From Lumbricus rubellus (lineage: Eukaryota > Annelida > Clitellata > Crassiclitellata > Lumbricidae), in assembly GCA_945859605.1 (NCBI GenBank), contig OX243817.1, positions 25,585,069 through 25,649,068 of the forward strand: a DNA stretch of 64,000 nucleotides, written 5' to 3'. The position numbers were made by a program, and so were the translations under genes. This document shows positions 48,726 to 60,328 of the stretch, piece after piece. The notes under the pieces were generated by a model, which saw only the letters and a list, made by a program, of their open reading frames with translations, had not been told where the DNA came from and ran no database searches. The first letter of the stretch is position 1; the number at the start of each line of letters is the position of its first letter.

Positions 48726-49559
48726 GGCCTTCAGAGCTTTTGTATTAAGGTAGAAATAGGAGTGGTCTGTCTTAGTTAGTCACAGACTAATCTGACATCA
48801 TGCATAGACTTCCTTTGCGCTTCATGCATTGCTTCTCTCGTGTGCCGACGGTGGTGATAACTGGGTTCACTGGATAAGGTATATGGTGTTTACTCAGTGA
48901 ACCATCCGGTCGCCCACCCCCCAACCCCTCCCCCATCTCGTTCATCTGGTTAGGTATAATATTAATGAAGCTATTCATGGCAATTATTGATAGTTTCTTT
49001 ATCGATGTGTAGAATACAATGTAGGTTTATGCTTAAAGGTTGCAACAGAACAGAGTGAGGGAGATAGACAAAGACAGACAGAGACAGACAGAGACAGACA
49101 AAGACAGGCAGAGACAGACAGAGACAGACAGAGACAGAAAAAGGGCTCATGGTGCAGTTTATATTGCAATGGCAAAGAGGAAACACTATCCCATCACTAA
49201 TTCAAAACATTCCTATAATGAGTTTCGTCGGCGAGCGTCCACAAGGTGTTTTGCGACTACGCTAGTAATAAAGCTGTCATGCTGACCAGCCTCTAGACAC
49301 AACAATAATTATATGTACGACGCAGTGTTCACTAAACGCAGATTACGTCATTACGTATGCTCTGCATTGCAGTACAGTGTTCTATACGCACCTCGCTATT
49401 TGCAGTTTATAAAGCACTGCTTATGAATAGGAGCCACTCTATAAAACCTATGCATGGACTGACACATTTCGGCGATTTGTACAACAGATGGTATACAGTG
49501 AAACAGAACCATTGCTAATGCTATTGCCCGTTATTATTGTTATTTTTGTTGTTATTATT

Positions 49560-49623
<64 letters not shown>

Positions 49624-49712
49624 CGAACACCACCACCACTATTAATATAATTATTTATATTATATTATTATTACTATTAGACCTATTATTGTTATAACTC
49701 TCTCCCTCTGCC

Positions 49713-49745
<33 letters not shown>

Positions 49746-50451
49746 CCTGGATTCAGCGTCTCTTGAAACACTCTGACACGATGCAGCGCTCTTGAATAAG
49801 TTGGTGCCCCGCACTCAGCTTAAAAAATCATGCAGCGCTTTAGAAATTAGAACTTCATCAATACTATACGTATACAATTGCGATTTGCTAAATGATAAAG
49901 ACCACTGCATGGAGCAGCAGATGACTAATCTCTAATAGGACTTACAACTAAGCAACGGAATGCCCTTGTGTATGTAAGAAGTCTTGTAGAAAAGATTTCC
50001 ATTACGATTGCAAGCTTGGGCTTGTCCATGCGGAAACCAATCTGCAGGGCAAACCTAGTGACCTCTGTTTCGAGGTAAATTATTAACCGCAGCTTCCGCG
50101 GTCATCTTCCGCATGGTATACCAACGGCTAACCAGCAGCACATACATGTAAGAGAAGTCTCGGTCGAATGAAGCTCTTTCTGTGGAAAATTGTACGAATA
50201 ATATATAAAGACAACGGACGGACAGACAGACAGACAAGACAGACAGGCAGGCAGAGAGACAAACAGACAGGCAGGCAGAGAGACAGACAGACAGGCAGGC
50301 AGAGAGACAGGCAGACATACAGACAGACAGATGGGCATACTGACAGACATACAGGCAGACAGACAGACACACAGACAGACAGGCAGACAGACATACAGAC
50401 AGACATACAGACAGACATATATAGACAGACATATAGACGGACAGACAGATG
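48726..50451. other. Non-coding stretch with CAGA, ATC and CTGT repeats
   Basis: (CAGA)n-like runs at 49060-49140 and 50218-50450, (ATC)n at 49556-49622, CTGT at 49710-49745, and a copy of repeat D at about 49783-49880. I see no gene. Confidence 0.5.
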
Positions 50452-51254
50452 GGCATACTCATAGGCGCCGAGTTGAGCCGAAGAGTGGGGGTGCCCCAAA
50501 AATGTGAAAATATGCGCGCGTGAGCGCGCGAAAATTTTTTGGACCCTCTTTTATAGGAGACTTATTGAAATCACCACTGTTCATACATATATAGGTGGAG
50601 ACTTGGTCCTGGTTTTAAGGGACGAACTCCCGGCCAAAGTACAGCGCCGAGCAGGGAAGGGGTTTGGGAACGGGATGTGCTCATCCCCATTTTCGATTTT
50701 TTATTGTCACACTGCGGTGGTAGAACCTTAGGCTATAATTTTGACGTCATGACATCCTTGTCAAAATTTCCTGTTATCTCATTGCATAAAGACATGATTT
50801 AAAACTTCAATAAAATAATGTTCTTCCCAATTTAATTTGTTTGGATCATTCTTTGTGTTTGATGTAGCCTATTTCTCTTGGAATCCACACAGAAGAAAAG
50901 CACAATCTTCGTTTTCATGGGCGTCCTGGAGCACTCTCCCTCAATTAGGTCAACATACTCAAATTTTGCACAAGAAATCAGACAATTGGCCATTGTTTAG
51001 TGAGCCAATATTAACACTGTGGAATAGTTTTTCAAATAGTATTTCAAGTGGTTTTTAAAGACAAAACAATATCCCGATTTTATGATGCTGGGAGGTGACT
51101 CTCGAGCGCTGAAGAACACTATTGAGCATGTATACACTATAGGCCTAAAGAAACAATGTCATTCAAATCGTCGCCTTCGTCCGTAGGCCTAATAAAAAAT
51201 GACGGAAGCGGATCGAATAAGCAGGATGTCGGGGTTAATTTCCTCGCATTCGCT

Positions 51255-52493
51255 CAGACTTGTTGTCAAGACCTCAAACCTCAAGACCAAGACCAAGACT
51301 TTGAACCTCAAGACCAAGACCAAGACCAAGACTTTGAACCTCAAGACCAAGACCAAGACCAAGACTTTTGGGCTCAAGACCAAGACAAGACCAAGACTTT
51401 TGGTCTCAAGACCAAGACAAGACCTTGCAAAAATGCAGGTTCTGCGATCTTAATGAAAACGTATTTTATTCAATTAATTCAAACAAAGCAACTCTATAAA
51501 CAAACTGCAGAGAATTCAGAGTTCAGTTCGTGCTTACAAAACTCCTTAAAGGGTATACACAATTCCGTCTCAAATTAACAAATTTTTCGGAGATTTCCAG
51601 GTCTACCATCTCAGATTTCAATGAAAATTTTACAGAATGTTTATTAGGGTATTACCGTATTAGATGAAACTATGCAAAATTTTAGATCGATATCTTAATA
51701 AGTAGTTTTGAAGATAAGACGTCTTAAAATTTTAATATCTTCAAAACTACTTAATTAAGATATTGATCTAAAATTTTGCATAGTTTCATCTAATACCCTA
51801 ATAAACATTCTGTAAGAGCCATTTGTTGAATTGAGGCGGAATGACCCTATTGTGATTATGTGCAATGTTATTGCAAATGGCACAAGAAACAATCATATTT
51901 TGGACCAGAGACTCTGACAGCATCAACTGCGTTGGACTTCGAGCTCCATAGGGATCTGTGGACTTCTCTTCAAACATAGACGTCATAGTCAGTTGATTAT
52001 ATCCGAATGCAACGATGCGCGGAACCGTTGATTGACTAGAGGTTGCCATTGTGAGAAATTAGTTTCAAATTACAAAAGATAAACGATTAATAACAAAACG
52101 GAAGTCAATTATAGGCTTGCGAACCACCGGAACCGAAAAAAATCATGAAGTCGAAATTGGTGCATAACTAAAAATAGAAACTGGGTGCGTTCCTGAATAA
52201 CGCTACCCATTGATTTCCACTAATGCACATTGCACAAGTACATCGGCCCCACGACCTTAAAAATCGCCCTGATTATTCAATGTTAACACTGAAGGGCAGT
52301 GAAGGCAGGTCTTGGTCTTGGTCTTGAAAAACCAAGACCAAGACTTTGAACCTCAAGACCAAGACCAAGACTTTGGCCCTCAAGACCAAGACCAAGACTT
52401 TTATTCTCAAGACCAAGACCAAGACCAAGCCTTTTAAAAACGAACTCGAGCGCACTCGAGACCAAGACTTTAGTCTCGAGGACAACAAGTCTG
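51255..52493. mobile_element. Nested hAT element with CAAGACCAAGAC arrays
   Basis: 13-bp inverted ends CAGACTTGTTGTC, flanked by perfect 8-bp duplications CATTCGCT (51247-51254 and 52494-52501). Both subterminal regions are arrays of CTCAAGACCAAGAC words (51275-51425 and 52325-52475), probably transposase-binding repeats. The minus-strand frame at 51798-52049 has no recognised domain. A foldback element is nested inside. Confidence 0.95.
51549..51849. mobile_element. Foldback element nested inside the hAT
   Basis: The whole segment is a long inverted repeat. Outer arms read AGGGT..CAATTCCGTCTCAAAT and, inverted, AGGGTCATTCCGCCTCAATT. An inner palindrome spans 51632-51813 with arms starting ACAGAATGTTTATTAGGGTA and only small differences (an 8-bp indel). 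Target duplications are unclear. Confidence 0.8.
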
Positions 52494-52769
52494 CATTCGC
52501 TGATCGGCTTAGGACCAATGGAGTTCAGACTACCAGATGGGATAAAGCTGGAGAACTTGTAAGGTGAACTGAGATTTTAAAAAGTAGCCTATACTAAAGA
52601 TGGAATGATTTTTATAGATAAGCAATCCCAACAGAGAAAAAGTATCTTAAAAGCACATCTTGCCGGCTGATTTCAGGTGGTGCCCATGCATAGAAGGGCC
52701 TCGCATGGCCAATTTCTGGTGGTGCTGAGCACTCACGGGCCTCGCAGAGTCGGCGCCCATGGGCATACT

Positions 52770-52977
52770 GACCTAACGTATACTCGCTTGCTAAATCTTT
52801 ATTGCGCCGCCAATGTCTTTTGCACAAGCACTAAACCGCAATTGTTTGTACATGCATCCTAAAGAACCGTCAGCCGCCAAAGAAGACAGCTCATGCATGG
52901 TGTGATAAGTAATTTAAAACGCAATTTGAAGCTGTGCTACAATCTGTCCGACGATGCGTTTTAAATTGAGATCCATG
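52770..52977. other. Unassigned stretch
   Basis: I see nothing recognisable here. Confidence 0.4.
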
Positions 52978-53131
52978 CAGGGCGAGAATTGCCGAGGGGT
53001 TTGGTGTCCATTTGCAACCCCCCCAGTCTTCTTAGGGACCCATAGTAAATTTTTTATTGCACAACCCAACAACACGTATAAACCTGCGTCTATATAACCG
53101 ACCCAGTTATTTTTCTACAATTCTCACACTG
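52978..53131. mobile_element. Small MITE with CAGNGNGAGAATTG ends
   Basis: Ends CAGGGCGAGAATTG and inverted CAGTGTGAGAATTG, 154 bp. A related copy starts at 63857. No convincing 8-bp flanking duplication is seen. Confidence 0.65.
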
Positions 53132-53314
53132 TTTACATCGAAATCACAAAAGCTATTATATGCTAAACAGCTAAAGAGAGGGAACATGAAGGAACCTGGA
53201 TGAAAGAAGTCTAAAATTGGAATCATGCATGCAGCCGCCATAAGTCGTTCACTCTGTAGTCTGTACCATACAGTCTATAGCTTAAGCCTTAAATATAGAG
53301 TTTGACCACAGAAA

Positions 53315-53420
53315 GGCAATTAAAATCCGCCACTGGTTGCACTCAGCCCGTGCCAGGCCCAAGTCTGGATAAAGGAGGAGGGCGACACAACTCATCTTTG
53401 TTATGGCAGAAGTGTCGTTA
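53315..53420 (-). repeat. Dispersed repeat family F, copy 1
   Basis: On the minus strand: AACAAAGATGAG, CGCCCTCCTCCTTTATCC, then CTTGGGCCTGGCAC and GCAACCAGTGGCGGA. Copies at 62862-62965 and 63498-63572 share the CCCTCCTC..CC.GGCTTG..ACTGGC core. In the 62862 copy it leads into a LINE-type 3' end, so it is probably part of that retroposon. Confidence 0.6.
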
Positions 53421-53821
53421 AAAAGCAACAAACGAAAGGCAAGCATAATTATAGACTGCATGAACGACTGAGGTATGGCTTGCACATGTACATCTGGATA
53501 ATTATATATCTTACTTCTCTGCGCATATAGGCCTATATATATATATATATTATGCTATATATATATATATATATATTTCGTCTGGCGACTCACTAACCAG
53601 CAGTGCAAATCCTAGAATTTACTGCCACACTCTCATGGGTATAATCGAGTGCGTTGTATGGAATACATTATTTTAGCATCATAATTATTTTGTAATAATT
53701 TATAAAGCCAACCACGTCGTTTTAGTGACAGAGCTCGTAATTAATATTAATATGCAGACTTGGCAGATGAAAAACAGTTTGATAAGTCTACAAGTTTGCA
53801 CCAAATCTAGCTATTCTATAG
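53421..53821. other. AT-rich unassigned stretch
   Basis: TA microsatellites lie at 53535-53578. I see nothing else. Confidence 0.4.
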
Positions 53822-54100
53822 ATGGGATACGGCAGGAAGGAGAAGTAAAGCCTTATCCCGTTCCATGAGGAACAAAGGGAGGCGCTCATCTCCTTTTCTA
53901 TGGCCCTGAGCCAGCAATGGACGAATCCCAAGGTCCTGGACTTGCTGTTTACTTCCCAGCTTACGCCGGTACCAAATTATACTGCTTGGTGACAGAGGCA
54001 CGTGGGCGTAAATAACTTGCCCAATTAGGTCGTTACTCGGAGTCGAACCCGCAACCTCCCGCTGTGAGCGGACGCGTTACCGGTCCGCCACCAGGCGAAA
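53822..54100 (-). repeat. tRNA-derived SINE, family C
   Basis: On the minus strand it starts GCCTGGTGGCGGACCGGTAA (A-box-like), followed by the B-box-like GGTTGCGGGTTCGACTCC and then a body of about 200 bp ending CGTATCCCATC. Only one copy is clear in this window. The head is distinct from families A and B. Confidence 0.75.
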
Positions 54101-55282
54101 ACAATTTCACATGAGGTCTGCACCACGACAAAGTTCATAAAAGGTTAGGCTTTTTTAAACCCGAGGAGTGTTATACATTTCGTATAGTTATAAAAGACAG
54201 GATTTTTTAAATCAAGAAGCTCAGATGAAACAGTGAAGCTCTTCGAACCATGCATGTACATGTATCTCTTCTAGACCTATTATAGTTCTCGTTGCTGAAA
54301 TGTAGACTGTAGACTGCAGTGTAGAGGTCGCCCCCGTGAGTTTGGCGAACGCAAATGACGCCAATTAACTAATAAGCTATACCTTTGATATTGCATGCAG
54401 TCGATATTTTATTTCACTTTCTGACGGCAACTTTGCGACATAATAATATGATCACACTGAATTATTGTGCGACTCGTTTGCACCAAGAGCATGACATGAT
54501 TTTTATCTCTCGCAATTCGCTGTCTGTCCATCTGTCTGTCTGTCTGTCCGTCTATCTATCTCTGTCTGTCTGACTCTCTCTCTCTCTTTGTCTCTGTCTG
54601 TCTGTCTATCTGTATTTCTGTCTGTCTATCTCTGTCTGCCTATCTCTCTTTCTCTTGCTTAATAGGGCCTATGACGCTTTGTGATAATTAGCACAAGCGT
54701 CTATCCCCGAAGTCCATACGTAGCGTGTTAGTGTACATGCCTGTACAAGTGTATGTACAAGTGTATGCGTGCATGTAGCCTACATGTAGGCACTCGTGCT
54801 AACACATACATAAGCATGTATCAGTGCGCATGCGTGCGTCACGTGCGTGCGTGGCGTCACCACACTTACATCGTGAGAGACCCGACTGTGGCGTTGGAGG
54901 CTTGGAGCCGCTTTTCCGTTGTCGATGCCAAATCGTCGGTCGTCGGTCGGTGGGGGGGGGGGGGGGGGTCGAGGGATGGGGGGGGGAGGGGTCGAGGGAT
55001 AAATCGCTGAGGCTAATAGGACAGGTGCTCGCACGACTGCGCGTGCGTCAATCTGGTTTGGCGCGCACGCATCAGACTCGTGATTGGCGTCGAAGAATCG
55101 TCTGCTCGTCATCTAATATGGCGCACGATTGTAAGACGCGGGAAGGAAGAAGATAGCCGGTCAGATATATATAGACGTCGGGAACGGTCCAAACGCACCG
55201 GTTAGTGCGATGTCTTGGGATTTGGTACAATTATTATAGTTCAAAACGAAACCTGTGTTTCATGTAGCCCTTCTTCCGTAGT
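54101..55282. other. Non-coding stretch with CTGT and G tracts
   Basis: (CTGT)n-like sequence at 54533-54655 and poly-G at 54950-54968. The overlapping frames at 54780-55156 are GC-rich translation of this sequence without domains. Confidence 0.45.
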
Positions 55283-55475
55283 TCATTCATTCATTCCGAG
55301 AACCTATATAGTGCCGTTTCAAGAGATCTAATCAGAAGCGCTCTATGTCCAGCCACAGCAACACAAGAAGATTTTGAGCGACTTATAAAGAGCAGTAAGG
55401 GGGGACTAGGGGCTTCTAACCATCCATATAGCCTACATTTATTAAGTCCAGTGAAAAACAGGGGAATCAGACATG
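55283..55475 (-). repeat. Retroposon 3' end with (GAATG)n tail
   Basis: On the minus strand: TGGCTGGACATAGAGCGCTT, CTGATTAGATCTCTTGAAAC, GGCACTATATAGGTTCTCGG, then AATGAATGAATG. This is a diverged relative of the LINE 3' end at 24815-25085 (GGAGCGCCTCTGAGTAG, CTTGAAGGGGCG, ATATAAATG, AATGAATG). Confidence 0.6.
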
Positions 55476-55640
55476 AGCGAAAATTCACGTCGGGAGGCGG
55501 GAAGGAGAGGAATTGAACCCGATTGTTTAGGTGGAATATAAGCCCTCCCCCCTTAACAGCCTGGAGGTCTATACAGCATTGGTGGGTTAAAACTTAGAAA
55601 TTACTCGATGAGAGGGATAGATCTTAATTGTTTGTTTGTA

Positions 55641-55846
55641 TGTGCACTTGTTATAGCGCCCCTTCAAGCTCTCTCTACTCAGAGGCGCTCCCGATGCAGA
55701 GCGGACACTGCATCGGAGTTTCACGCTGAAGCGCTGAGCAATTGCGAGTGAAGGACTTGCCCAAGGTCCTTACGCGGCGAGGTGGATTCGAACCCCGAAC
55801 CTTCCGGCTTCAATGCAACGACGCCACCACTAGACCACCGCGCCCC
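55641..55846 (-). repeat. tRNA-derived SINE, family A, copy 4
   Basis: On the minus strand it starts GGGGCGCGGTGGTCTAGTGG, has the B-box-like GGTTCGGGGTTCGAATCC, the body ACCTTGGGCAAGTCCTTCAC and the tail GGGAGCGCCTCTGAGTAG, then GCGCTATAACAAGTGCAC. It appears full length. Confidence 0.88.
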
Positions 55847-58172
55847 AATTGGGTTTAGAGCAGAGAACGTTTACGTACATGCATGATTCGGCCAATGCCT
55901 TGTGGTCCAGCTGCTTCGAACGCTGCTAGGTGCAGTTTTCCCCTATCTCGAAAGAATGCGCCGGTCAAAAGAAGAGCAAACAATAAGTAGAAAGAGGGAG
56001 GAGGAGGATGGGGGCGGAGGATGGGGGAAGGAGGATGGGGAGGAGAAGATTTCTTGGCATCGACTGACAACGATAGACGTCGGCTCATCGACGCTAATAA
56101 AAGAACGGTGGAGGAGGTTGGATGGAATAGGGGAAGAGGGTAGAAGTAGAACGGGGTAGCGGATGGAAGAGGGGAAGAGGTGCGGCGGTGGAAGAGGCAG
56201 ACACTGGAGGACTGGAAAAGGCAGGGGAGACGGAGAAAAGGACTAAAGACATGTAGGGGAGACAAGAAGAAACTGGAAACTGGTAGCCTAAAGGAAGAAA
56301 AAACGAGAGACATGCAGAATATTCGACGGAATAAAAGGTGGGAAAGAGGAAAAGCGGAGAGGTAGGAAGGAAGGAAGGAATAGGAGGCAGAAGAGAGAAG
56401 AAGGAGCGAGAAGCAATTTGTGAAGGAGACAATGGTTGAATTACTCACGATCCTGGAGAGCTCGTGCCTCTCCTAATCTTTACAAATCTGAAATTCAAGC
56501 TTAAGTTATCTATAGCGACTCTAAAGCCAACGTAGGCCTATTTGCGATTCGGATAAGTACAGAATTCGTCTAACAAGACACAAGCGGTCGATCTTTGTAT
56601 TAGAAACAGCAGATCCTGGAGGGGGGTATTCGACTGGAGGGCGAGATAAAGGAGGCAGAAAAAGTAAACGGAACAAGAGGCAACGCAAGGAGTAAAACAG
56701 GAAACAGAGGATCGAGGGAAGAAAGAATGAAAGGCAGAAAATGAAGTAGCGAAAAGCCCGCGTGGAATTACTACTTCAGACAGGCATAGAGAACGATCGA
56801 GCAGATGTGACACAAATAGATGCATATAAAAATAACTGCAGACGGTGGCCTGTATGCCTACGTAAAAGTTAATATTTTAATGAAAATAACAGAATTATAT
56901 TTCAAATTGCTTCAAATTGATTGACTTGAATAATATATCTCTCCGTATTTACTTGATTTTAAGTAAAATTTATTAAAAGTTTTCCGATTTTAGCATGTTT
57001 TTAAAAAAGTCGCCAGAAATTGGTCACTTTACCCTACTCTAGAGTCTAGACCTACGCGTTGCATTTCTCCTTCCCTTAATCCCTGTGGTTTCTGCACTGA
57101 GACCGCCACTGAATAGGCGCTTCATACATGTATATGCCGAGATACGATATCAATTATTTGTTGTCACTGTGATAATTGTTTTTCTTACCTTGCTGTCTTC
57201 AGTTCATAATATTATTATTTTAATAATTATTATTTATTATTGCAAATCGCCTGGACAGGTGCAGTTTTTAACGACTTTGGCCACGCCCATGGACAGAAAT
57301 GAAATATCGCCAGTGTGAGTGGCTTCAGATTAATAATGCATGCGACCGCTAATGGTGTCTTAATTTCGCGTTAATTACCACATCAAAATTTAAAATGCCC
57401 ATCACTTGGGATTTAAAGTGAATTGAAAGCTGAAAATAGTCGCGCTGACCTACAAATTTGCATAAGAATGATTTACAGAAATTTTCGTCACAAGAAACCT
57501 GCCGTTTCAGATCCTTTATTGGGACACCATATATCTATACAGCAGGACAAACTTTCTGCGTTATATATTAGATTGCACATAGCCTACATAAATTCTGTTC
57601 GGTTGGCAGATGGTTCAAGTTGGCAGGGCTTTGGAGCTATAATTCAACGGTTTTTAGGAGCAAAGTGGATGAATGGCTGGAAAAACACGGACGAATACAC
57701 CATCAGCCACTCCAGAAGTCTGGCAGGAGACATCCATGATAAATGAGTGGATAGATATAGGATTGATCTTGACTCCTAAATCGGATGTATGGCCTATGGC
57801 TGTATACCACTTAAAGACAACTTATACTAAGTGTTTTGATACATGCAAATATACGCATACGTACATGCACACGTAGGCCCTGCATAACTTTAGACTCTAT
57901 AGTGTCTATACAAATACGAATATAAATACAGTCACACAAACATTCATACATTTACTCACATATACAAAAATATATACAGAGACGAAGCTCTACTTAAATT
58001 CGAGAGGCCAGCCACTCCAGGAGACATCCGTGATACAGGCGCAACAGCTAGAGTGCTAGACCATTGGCGAAATCTTAAAAATCCAGTAGCACTTTTGTAA
58101 TATTAGGAACTTGACCAAATATATATTACAAAAGCGCTACATGCAGGATCACTCCTGCCTTCACGCTGCTAC
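55847..58172. other. Non-coding stretch, purine-rich near 56000-56420
   Basis: G/A-rich sequence at 55985-56420 gives the long Pro/Ser/Phe frames on the minus strand, which lack domains. The frames at 57085-57746 also lack domains. I see no gene. Confidence 0.45.
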
Positions 58173-58180
58173 GCCTACGC

Positions 58181-58538
58181 CAGTGGTGTAGTCCTAAAAA
58201 ATGAAGTGGGGGAACGCAAAAAATGAAGTGGGGGAACGCTTCATATATATTAGGCTTACAAATTTTTTTCTCAATTATTAATTTATTGTTATTACAGTAG
58301 GCCTACTACTGTACTACTGTACTATTTTCATTTGTCATTAGCTTTTATTTACAAGCCATTGAACACATATATAAATATATCTGCGAAACTGCGAAAGGCT
58401 CCAGTGAGTAAGCAGCTGAAACTGTGAATCTTGAATTTTTTGTTTCCTCCCTGGAAAAAAGTGGAGGAACGGCGTTCCCCCGCTGAAAAAAGTGGGGGAA
58501 CGGCGTTCCCCCGCGTTCCCCCCCCCACTACACCACTG
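58181..58538. mobile_element. hAT MITE with CAGTGGTGTAGT ends
   Basis: 358 bp, ends CAGTGGTGTAGT and inverted CAGTGGTGTAGTGGG, flanked by perfect 8-bp duplications GCCTACGC (58173-58180 and 58539-58546). Subterminal GTGGGGGAACG words occur in pairs at both ends. There is no coding sequence. Confidence 0.94.
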
Positions 58539-58546
58539 GCCTACGC

Positions 58547-59416
58547 ACACACGCACACACACACACACACCACACACACACACGGACATGCGTATACATG
58601 CACGGGCGTATAGAAGACGCAGCGGCAGAGCATCTCGATAATTAAGAACGGTCGTGACAGTATGGCAACCCGATCCGGAATCTTCGTGACAAATCAACCG
58701 CAAAAGTAACGAACATCAGACCCGACTATGATGACGATCCGATTAAGTATTGTTTTCTGCAGCAGCAGCAGCAGCAGCAGCGTTTCTTCCCGATCCCTGG
58801 CAAGTCACTGTCGATGTAATTGTCTGCAGGTGATGGCATTGCACGTCTACGCGCTGATTGCTCGGAGGTCGATTGTTTTAGACAATTGTTTTTGTCTCCC
58901 TTCTAAAGCCTCATCACGAATGATGATTAGCAGAAGCAGCACGAATCATTTCGACCTCTTTTGTCCGTCTGTAACTATCGGATATACAGCATGAAGCGGC
59001 GTCCGAAATAGAGTCGTGCACAGTAACAGCTGTTTCTCGGTGTATATAGGCCTATCCGATATACTGTTCTTTTCAAACTTCTACGATTCTCGCTTACCGA
59101 CAGCTGAACCGACTTCCGAAACGTGATGGGTTTCTTCATTAAGCCTCAGGTATATTATGGTGTCCGTAATTATCCACTACCTCTGCTTCACTTGCTTCTC
59201 AAAAATTCTCACGAGGATGCACTGCTATGAAAGTCCTATGAATCGATCGAGTCACGGAATAATAATTCTTGATTGGCATCTGTCATTTTCTCGTCAAACG
59301 ATCTCAGCAATTGCTCACAGTCTGACAACAAACCTGAAAACCAATGGCAAACTGTCAATCAATGCTCTACTAATAATTAATTACCGTGTACACGACTCAA
59401 GTACATGGCATTATAG
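58547..59416. other. Non-coding stretch
   Basis: A CA run at 58551-58582 and a short AGC run at 58758-58780. I see no gene. Confidence 0.45.
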
Positions 59417-59620
59417 GCTACTAAGCGTTACTGGCCTAGTTAGCGACACCGGTAAGCGAGAGCGGCATACGTCTGTTGGTTGCAACAGACTGCGGTTCAA
59501 GCCCCGGGCTGGGAGTTGACATTCAGAGATTTAAATATCTCAGGCTAGCACGTATAGGACGCAGGGGCGCAAGCTGCTGCGGAGCAGAGAACCATCATCA
59601 TCACCATCATCATCATCAAG
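59417..59620 (+). repeat. tRNA-derived SINE, family B, internally deleted copy
   Basis: Starts GGCCTAGTTAGCGACACCGG, contains GCGGTTCAAGCCCCGGGCTG and AGATTTAAATATCTCAGGCT, then jumps from GCTGCGGAGC to AGAGAACC, skipping about 100 bp present in the copy at 11634. It ends in a short (ATC)n run with one CACC interruption. Confidence 0.85.
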
Positions 59621-60215
59621 CGTTGCTACTTGGTAAGAATGATGCACAATAAAACTTATATTCTTTAGTAGACTTCATTTTGTACTCCTAATAAACGTTT
59701 CTTTACCGCAATCTTTTGACTATATATATTATGTAAAGTGCTGGGCTGCTTGCATTTAATAAATAACACGAGCATTAACTTAGATTATTTAAATGGCAAT
59801 CTTAGCAGGCATAATGATAGCCAAAAGCGCATTTTGGTAGAAAAGTGCATAGAAGGTTCTTCTATCATACACATTTATGATAGCCAACGAAAACTTAAAC
59901 ACCAAGCCAGTTTGGTCCTGCAATTGTGACGTCATTTAACATAGCAAAAGCAAAGTGACGTCACCTGAGTTACCGTAACAATGTCAAAAGCGGATAGTCT
60001 ATAATTAGAAATGAGTCTATTCTTATTCCGAAATAGATCTACGGTAGGTTAAAATGCTAGGTTTGCTTCATATAAACAAATTCAAATCATAACAGATCGA
60101 TTGGGGGGAAACCTGAGTGTGCATGTGACCCACACCCGGCAAAGAACAGAGGCTATCCGTGCGTTTTCTTAATGGTCACAGACAAACCTGGCTTTACTCT
60201 CACGCTGCTGACTCA
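59621..60215. other. Non-coding stretch with TGACGTCA sites
   Basis: TGTGACGTCATTT at about 59927 and AAGTGACGTCACC at about 59957 are two perfect CRE-type palindromes 30 bp apart. The sequence ATTGTGACGTCA resembles the repeats at 3150-3830. I see no gene. Confidence 0.5.
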
Positions 60216-60304
60216 GCCAATCAGAGACAGGAGATTATACGCCGCGGCTTCATCCAATCAGAGACAAACGAAACCACTTTGGACACGTCAAAGTATATTT
60301 AAGG
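60216..60304 (+). promoter_or_regulatory. Promoter-like block with two CCAAT boxes and a TATA-like box
   Basis: GCCAATCAGAGAC at 60216-60228 and TCCAATCAGAGAC at 60253-60265 are near-identical CCAAT boxes 37 bp apart, followed by GTATATTTAAGG at about 60293-60304. CCAATCAGAGA is a common form in animal histone promoters. A start site about 25-30 bp downstream of the TATA-like box would fall at about 60325, at the first satellite monomer. No open frame of any length other than the satellite follows. Function is inferred from spacing only. Confidence 0.5.
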
Positions 60305-60328
60305 GCGAACGAATGTTCTATCGGATAA

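Larger units (their letters stand above)
50460..52761. mobile_element. Outer hAT element (CATRGGCGCCGA ends)
   Basis: Ends CATAGGCGCCGAGTT and inverted CATGGGCGCCGACTC, flanked by perfect 8-bp duplications GGCATACT (50452-50459 and 52762-52769). It is interrupted by the element at 51255-52493. Subterminal GGTGGTGCTGAGCACTCACG and GGGTGCCCC words are shared in style with the elements at 29187 and 46562. Confidence 0.9.

Noticed and set aside
55855..56448. 197-codon minus-strand Ser/Pro/Phe-rich frame
   Set aside because: It is the complement of a purine-rich tract, with low-complexity composition and no domain.
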